Assembly: GCA_030428745.1 (NCBI GenBank)
Contig: JAUIEG010000005.1
Location: forward strand, 1-18,414
DNA length: 18,414 nt
Origin: Alphaproteobacteria bacterium
GTDB lineage: Bacteria > Pseudomonadota > Alphaproteobacteria > Caulobacterales > Parvularculaceae
Reading direction: 5' to 3'
Part shown: piece after piece, positions 15,048 to 18,414 of the stretch
Layout: each line of letters starts with the position of its first letter
How positions within the stretch are numbered: position 1 is the first letter of the stretch
The notes under the pieces: model-generated
Database searches by the model: none
What the model saw: the letters and a program-made list of their open reading frames with translations, nothing else
What the model was told of the DNA's origin: nothing
Program-made: the position numbers and the translations under genes

Positions 15048-16070
15048 ATGGAAGATGAATTGATATCTCCGCGAGCGCAAACCCGCCAAATTGGCCGGGA
15101 GACCCTTGAGCGGCGTCTGCGGGCGGCTATAGGGGAGGGAACGCTGACCCATGGCTGGATCCTCGCTGGGCCGGAAGGATGCGGAAAAGCGACCCTTGCC
15201 TATCGCATTGCCCGGGCGCTTCTCGAGCCTTCTGCGCTCTCAGACGCGCAATCCCTGGATATGCCCGAAACAGCAAAAGCCTTCCGGCATATCGCTGCAG
15301 AGGCGCATCCCGATCTGTTCGTCGCAGAGCGGCTCTATGATGAGAAAAAAGGCCGCCGCCAGTCTGAAATCACTGTCGAGACTATTCGTAAGTTGACGAA
15401 CTTTCTGAACCGTACCGCATCTGGCGGCGGCGCGCGCATTGCTATTGTGGACACTGCGGACGACATGAACCGTAATGCGGCCAATGCGCTGTTGAAGGCC
15501 CTTGAAGAACCTCCAGAAGGCGCGACCTTGCTCCTATTGTCATCGGCGCCAGGCAGGCTGTTGCCGACTATTCGTTCTCGGTGCCGTCGCCTCGATATGT
15601 CCCCAATAGACGATGACGAGATAAAGCAGTTGCTGATTGAAGAGGGCGTTGCTTCAGAAGACGCCCACAACATCGCCGCCCACGCGCGCGGTCGTCCGGG
15701 CTATGCCCTGATGCTGGCGGCGGGTGAAGGAGGCGAAGCGATAAAACTCGCCCAAGGATATTTACAGGCGGCGCAGAAGGGCGGTGATTTGTCGAGAATT
15801 ATCGCCGGTGTTTCAGGCAAAGCGGGCGATGCACGCTGGCCTGTTTTCCGCGACACAGTGATTACAAGCCTCAGTGACGCCTCAAGAACCGCTGCAATGC
15901 AGGGCGAAGCGCATGGCTTTGCAAACGCTGGCGCCGGAGACCTTCTTGAGGCTTGGCAGGCAGTGTCGGCGCTTGTCGGCCGCGGCGAAGCCCTGAACCT
16001 AGACCGGGGACAGTTGCTCGAGGCGGCGGCCTTTGACCTTCGGTTGGCGCTCAAGCAGCGGGCGGCCTGA
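15048..16070 (+). CDS. holB: DNA polymerase III subunit delta'
   Basis: A 340-residue clamp-loader subunit. Walker A-like GPEGCGKAT (41-49) follows the HGWILAG stretch; the central part has the typical IAIVDTADDMNRNAANALLK and LEEPP segment, then SSAPGRLLPTIRSRCRRL with the SRC motif carrying the Arg finger of the delta' clade. The C-terminal helical collar domain is present. It starts 42 nt after tmk. The only ribosome-binding-like sequence is GGGG (15043-15046), which could pair with CCCC at 15032-15035, so initiation might be weak or coupled to tmk. TatD starts 5 nt after its stop, where a methionyl-tRNA synthetase gene is often found in related genomes. Confidence 0.95.
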   Translation: MEDELISPRAQTRQIGRETLERRLRAAIGEGTLTHGWILAGPEGCGKATLAYRIARALLEPSALSDAQSLDMPETAKAFRHIAAEAHPDLFVAERLYDEKKGRRQSEITVETIRKLTNFLNRTASGGGARIAIVDTADDMNRNAANALLKALEEPPEGATLLLLSSAPGRLLPTIRSRCRRLDMSPIDDDEIKQLLIEEGVASEDAHNIAAHARGRPGYALMLAAGEGGEAIKLAQGYLQAAQKGGDLSRIIAGVSGKAGDARWPVFRDTVITSLSDASRTAAMQGEAHGFANAGAGDLLEAWQAVSALVGRGEALNLDRGQLLEAAAFDLRLALKQRAA

Positions 16071-16075
16071 CGCAT

Positions 16076-16867
16076 ATGCTGGTCGATAGTCACGTTAATC
16101 TGCATTCAGAGCAGTATGCCGACGACCTTAAGGAAGTCATCAGTCGCGCCCGCTCAGCCGGCGTCTCTGCAATGCTGACCATTTCCGATCAGTTGTCATC
16201 CACAGATCTGATTGCTGCAATTGCGGCTAAAGACCCGTTGATCTGGCGCAGCGTCGGCGTCCACCCACACCACGCAAAAAACTACGCGGATTTAACGGCG
16301 CAAACCCTGATCGATTTGGCTGCTGACGAGAATGTTGTCGGCATCGGCGAATGCGGTCTCGATTTTTATTACGAACATTCAGATCGCGACGTCCAGGACG
16401 TTGTGTTTCGTGCGCATATTGCGGCGTCTCGCGAAACAAATCTTCCTTTGATCATTCACACGCGCGACGCGGACGCAGAAACGAGCAATTTGCTGGAGAA
16501 CGAATACAGGGAAGGGGGCTTCATCCCCCTGCTCCATTGCTATACGGGCGGCCCGGAGCTTGCGCAGACGGCGCTCAAGCTTGGTGGCTATATCTCCTTT
16601 TCCGGCATTATTACTTTCAAAAATGCAAGTGATGTCCGCGCTATCGCCGAGGCGACCCCCCTTGACCGGGTCATCATCGAAACAGATTGTCCTTATCTGG
16701 CGCCTGTTCCCATGCGCGGGCGGCGAAACGAGCCAAGCTATGTGGTTCACGTCGCGGAAAAGCTCGCTGAGATCAAAGGCGTCAGCACCGAAGACATCGC
16801 GCAAGCGACGACTGACAATTTCTTTCGTCTTTTTTCAAAAGCGCACGATCCGCGGACGACGTCATGA
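16076..16867 (+). CDS. tatD: TatD-family metal-dependent DNase
   Basis: A 263-residue TIM-barrel hydrolase of the TatD family, reported to have 3'-5' exonuclease activity. Metal-site residues in GIGECGLD (Glu), LIIHTRDA (His), LLHCYTG (His) and ETDCPYLAP (Asp) are all present. The N-terminal HxH motif of most members (DSHCHL) reads D-S-H-V-N-L here (H6, N8), so the second His is missing; E. coli TatD itself also departs from HxH at this point. The ATG at 16076 lies 5 nt after the holB stop and its own stop overlaps the next gene by 4 nt (ATGA), so it is embedded in an operon. RNA- or tRNA-processing roles have also been proposed for relatives. Confidence 0.94.
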   Translation: MLVDSHVNLHSEQYADDLKEVISRARSAGVSAMLTISDQLSSTDLIAAIAAKDPLIWRSVGVHPHHAKNYADLTAQTLIDLAADENVVGIGECGLDFYYEHSDRDVQDVVFRAHIAASRETNLPLIIHTRDADAETSNLLENEYREGGFIPLLHCYTGGPELAQTALKLGGYISFSGIITFKNASDVRAIAEATPLDRVIIETDCPYLAPVPMRGRRNEPSYVVHVAEKLAEIKGVSTEDIAQATTDNFFRLFSKAHDPRTTS

Positions 16868-17709
16868 CGGGAAAGTTGCGCGTTACGATTCTTGGCAGCG
16901 GTTCATCAGGCGGCGTGCCGCGTTTTGGCGGAGTTGACGGGAAGGGTGACTGGGGCGCTTGCGACCCGAGCGAACCGAAAAACCGCCGGTCTCGCTGCTC
17001 TATCCTTGTTCAGCGTAAACATCCAGAATTCGGGTTCGCTCACGACAAGGTCACATCAGTGCTCGTGGATACTTCGCCTGACATGCGCACGCAATTGCTG
17101 GCGGCTCAATGCTCTCGCCTCGACGCCGTGCTCTTCACGCATGATCATGCCGATCAGAGCCATGGCATTGACGATCTGCGCGTCTTTGCATTGCAGATGC
17201 GCCGGCGAATTCCGGTTTATATCGACCAATCAACAGGGGGCGCCATCGTCGACAGGTTCCGCTATTGCTTTGAACAGGCTCCGGGCAGTTACTATCCGCC
17301 CATTCTCGACAAACGCGACATGCCTGCCTGCGGCAAGTTCTTTTCGGTAGACGGACCATCGGGACCGATACCAGTAAAGGCGTTTTTACAGTATCATGGC
17401 GGCGTCAACTCGCTCGGCTTCCGTTTCGGCGATATCGCCTATTCGAGCGACGTCGTCGGTTTGCCGGAAGAAAGTTTTGCCGCCTTATCAGGTGTTAAGG
17501 CATGGATCGTCGACGCGCTGCAATACCAGCCACATAAAACCCATGCGCATCTCGATCTGGCCTTAGAGTGGTTAGCGCGCATCCGGCCGGAACGGGGAAT
17601 TCTGACGAATCTACACATCCATATGGACTTTCAGACCCTCAAAGACACATTGCCGGCGGGGGTGGAACCCGCCTTTGACGGCTTGACGATTGAGGGAAAT
17701 GCTGAATAA
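16864..17709 (+). CDS. MBL-fold metallo-hydrolase (PhnP-like)
   Basis: A 281-residue metallo-beta-lactamase-fold protein. It opens with LRVTILGSGSSGGVPRFGG, characteristic of PhnP-like phosphodiesterases, and continues with the conserved SPDMRTQLL strand. The metal motif reads T-H-D-H-A-D-Q-S-H-G (H93, H95, D97), where the canonical HxHxDH would have His in place of Q98. Later ligands look normal: the His in LQYHGG, the Asp in YSSDVVG and the His pair in NLHIHMD. In alphaproteobacteria this gene commonly follows tatD; a cyclic phosphodiester or similar substrate is assumed, but the physiological role is not established. Its start ATG overlaps the tatD stop by 4 nt. Confidence 0.92.
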   Translation: MTGKLRVTILGSGSSGGVPRFGGVDGKGDWGACDPSEPKNRRSRCSILVQRKHPEFGFAHDKVTSVLVDTSPDMRTQLLAAQCSRLDAVLFTHDHADQSHGIDDLRVFALQMRRRIPVYIDQSTGGAIVDRFRYCFEQAPGSYYPPILDKRDMPACGKFFSVDGPSGPIPVKAFLQYHGGVNSLGFRFGDIAYSSDVVGLPEESFAALSGVKAWIVDALQYQPHKTHAHLDLALEWLARIRPERGILTNLHIHMDFQTLKDTLPAGVEPAFDGLTIEGNAE

Positions 17710-17720
17710 CGGATGAGAGC

Positions 17721-17733
17721 GTCCTATTAGGAC
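17721..17733. repeat. perfect short palindrome before the small lipoprotein gene
   Basis: GTCCTA-T-TAGGAC, 6-bp arms around one base, 17 nt before the lipoprotein ATG and 11 nt after the MBL gene stop. It could be an operator, a leader hairpin, or a processing site between the two genes. Confidence 0.35.
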
Positions 17734-17750
17734 ACTCCGGGAGAGAGAAT

Positions 17751-18233
17751 ATGAATAAAATCAAAGGTATAGCTTTTGCTTTGATTGCCTTAATGCTCCC
17801 GGCATGCGACAGCGAGGGCGGAAAAACCGAAAATGCGGCCGAGGGGAGTGAAAAGGCCGTTGAATATGAAGTTTACGCCAAGGACGTGAATACGCCCGCC
17901 GAGGCTATTGAAATTTATGTGTCGCGCATGAACCGCATTGCTGGCGCGCTTGAGCAAATTGAGAACAAAGCTGACGCCGATTATGTGGCGAAATTGATTG
18001 CCAACGCAGCAGAAGAATATGAGCTTCTGGACGCACGAATGAAAGAATTAGGGCGCAGCAATCTTGCTGGCGCACTTGCGGAGAGTGGTTACGCGGAAAT
18101 GTATATGCGCCGCTACGCTGAGGCGCAAACAAGGTTGATGACTGCGATGCAAGAAGCAGCACAAGACGATCCGAGCGTTATGCTCAAACTCGGAAGGGCG
18201 CTTCAAAAAATGCAAGAAAAACAGGCGCTTTAG
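17751..18233 (+). CDS. small helical lipoprotein of unknown function
   Basis: A 160-residue protein that I do not recognise. It starts with a lipoprotein signal peptide and lipobox LPAC (C19), then a flexible, Glu/Lys/Gly-rich linker (about 20-40). The rest is Ala/Glu-rich and predicted helical, with AEAIEIYVSRMNRIAGALEQI and YAEMYMRRYAEAQTRLMTAMQ resembling TPR-like helix pairs, although no clear repeat consensus can be fixed by eye. The ATG at 17751 is preceded by GGGAGAGAG. It is 41 nt downstream of the MBL hydrolase, separated by a small palindrome, so it could be the operon's last gene or have its own promoter. Confidence 0.82.
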   Translation: MNKIKGIAFALIALMLPACDSEGGKTENAAEGSEKAVEYEVYAKDVNTPAEAIEIYVSRMNRIAGALEQIENKADADYVAKLIANAAEEYELLDARMKELGRSNLAGALAESGYAEMYMRRYAEAQTRLMTAMQEAAQDDPSVMLKLGRALQKMQEKQAL

Positions 18234-18266
18234 TCTGAATACTGGATTTTGGCGCCGGTTTCGCAG

Positions 18267-18288
18267 TTTCGCCGCAAAATGGGCGAAA
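18267..18288. repeat. hairpin between the lipoprotein and the AraC-like gene
   Basis: TTTCGCC (18267-18273) and GGCGAAA (18282-18288) pair over 7 bp with an 8-nt loop. No T-run follows on the plus strand, so it is a poor terminator. It sits in the 99-nt gap before the last gene. Confidence 0.25.
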
Positions 18289-18332
18289 AACACATTTGTA
18301 GTGCGGCCGGTTGGGTAAGGAAGGCACGGGCG

Positions 18333-18414
18333 ATGGCGCTAGAATATCATATGCCGCGAGCAGACCTCCGCGACCATGTGCGCGCCTATTACTATTTCTC
18401 GACGGAAGAACGCT
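18333..18414 (+). CDS. probable AraC-family transcriptional regulator (N-terminus only)
   Basis: Only 27 codons fall inside the window. The reading begins MALEYHMPRADLRDHVRAYYYF, which resembles the N-terminal ligand domain of AraC-family regulators that carry a Y-x-P...L...V...YY/W pattern (DUF6597-like). The ATG at 18333 has AAGGAAGG (18317-18324) 8 nt upstream, a good ribosome-binding site. The helix-turn-helix region would lie beyond the right edge, so the assignment is tentative. Confidence 0.55.
   Translation, partial: MALEYHMPRADLRDHVRAYYYFSTEER

Noticed and set aside
1..18414. CRISPR arrays, insertion sequences, att sites, toxin-antitoxin or phage-defence modules
   Set aside because: No spaced repeats, transposase or integrase motifs, or paired small toxin/antitoxin genes were seen; the tRNA-Ser gene is not flanked by an integrase or a duplicated 3' end.

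Overview
The window looks like a chromosomal segment of a moderately GC-rich alphaproteobacterium. Supporting signs are the cell-wall/replication gene run rlpA–D,D-carboxypeptidase–tmk–holB–tatD–MBL hydrolase, an exact match to the CtrA consensus (TTAA-N7-TTAACC) upstream of rlpA, a large TonB-dependent receptor whose TonB box starts DEIVVTA, and a DUF5117-type zinc metalloprotease lipoprotein. Caulobacterales/Parvularculales-like lineages fit best, but no marker here fixes the genus. There is no CRISPR array, insertion sequence, phage module or integrase. It reads as an ordinary chromosomal region with a few odd details rather than a mobile island.

Left part (1-6380). An epoxide-hydrolase-like alpha/beta hydrolase, cut by the left edge, lies 3 nt downstream of a MoxR-type AAA+ ATPase; both are on the minus strand. 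A zinc metalloprotease lipoprotein is divergent from them, and its last 4 nt overlap the convergent stop of a GNAT acetyltransferase. Two more minus-strand genes follow in the order of transcription: an isopenicillin-N-synthase-like 2OG-Fe(II) oxygenase and, 23 nt behind it, an unrecognised secreted protein.

Middle (6381-11711). A VIT1/CCC1-family membrane transporter is followed 29 nt later by an ALDH7-type aldehyde dehydrogenase resembling piperidine-6-carboxylate / aminoadipate-semialdehyde dehydrogenase. A 283-nt non-coding stretch (8801-9083) holds a direct repeat and two inverted repeats. It precedes an 847-residue TonB-dependent receptor that ends at two consecutive hairpins, the second a clear rho-independent terminator.

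Right part (11749-18414). A minus-strand tRNA-Ser(UGA) with an encoded CCA end faces the receptor terminator. Then comes the housekeeping run: rlpA (septal peptidoglycan), dacA-like carboxypeptidase (peptidoglycan trimming), tmk (dTMP to dTDP), holB (clamp loader delta'), tatD and an MBL-fold hydrolase. The last genes are tightly packed, with 0-nt, 42-nt and 5-nt gaps and a 4-nt overlap. The metG gene often found between holB and tatD in alphaproteobacteria is absent. A small lipoprotein and the first 27 codons of a probable AraC-family regulator close the window. No gene-free stretch exceeds 300 nt. The longest are 8801-9083 and 11839-12092, and their contents are listed below.
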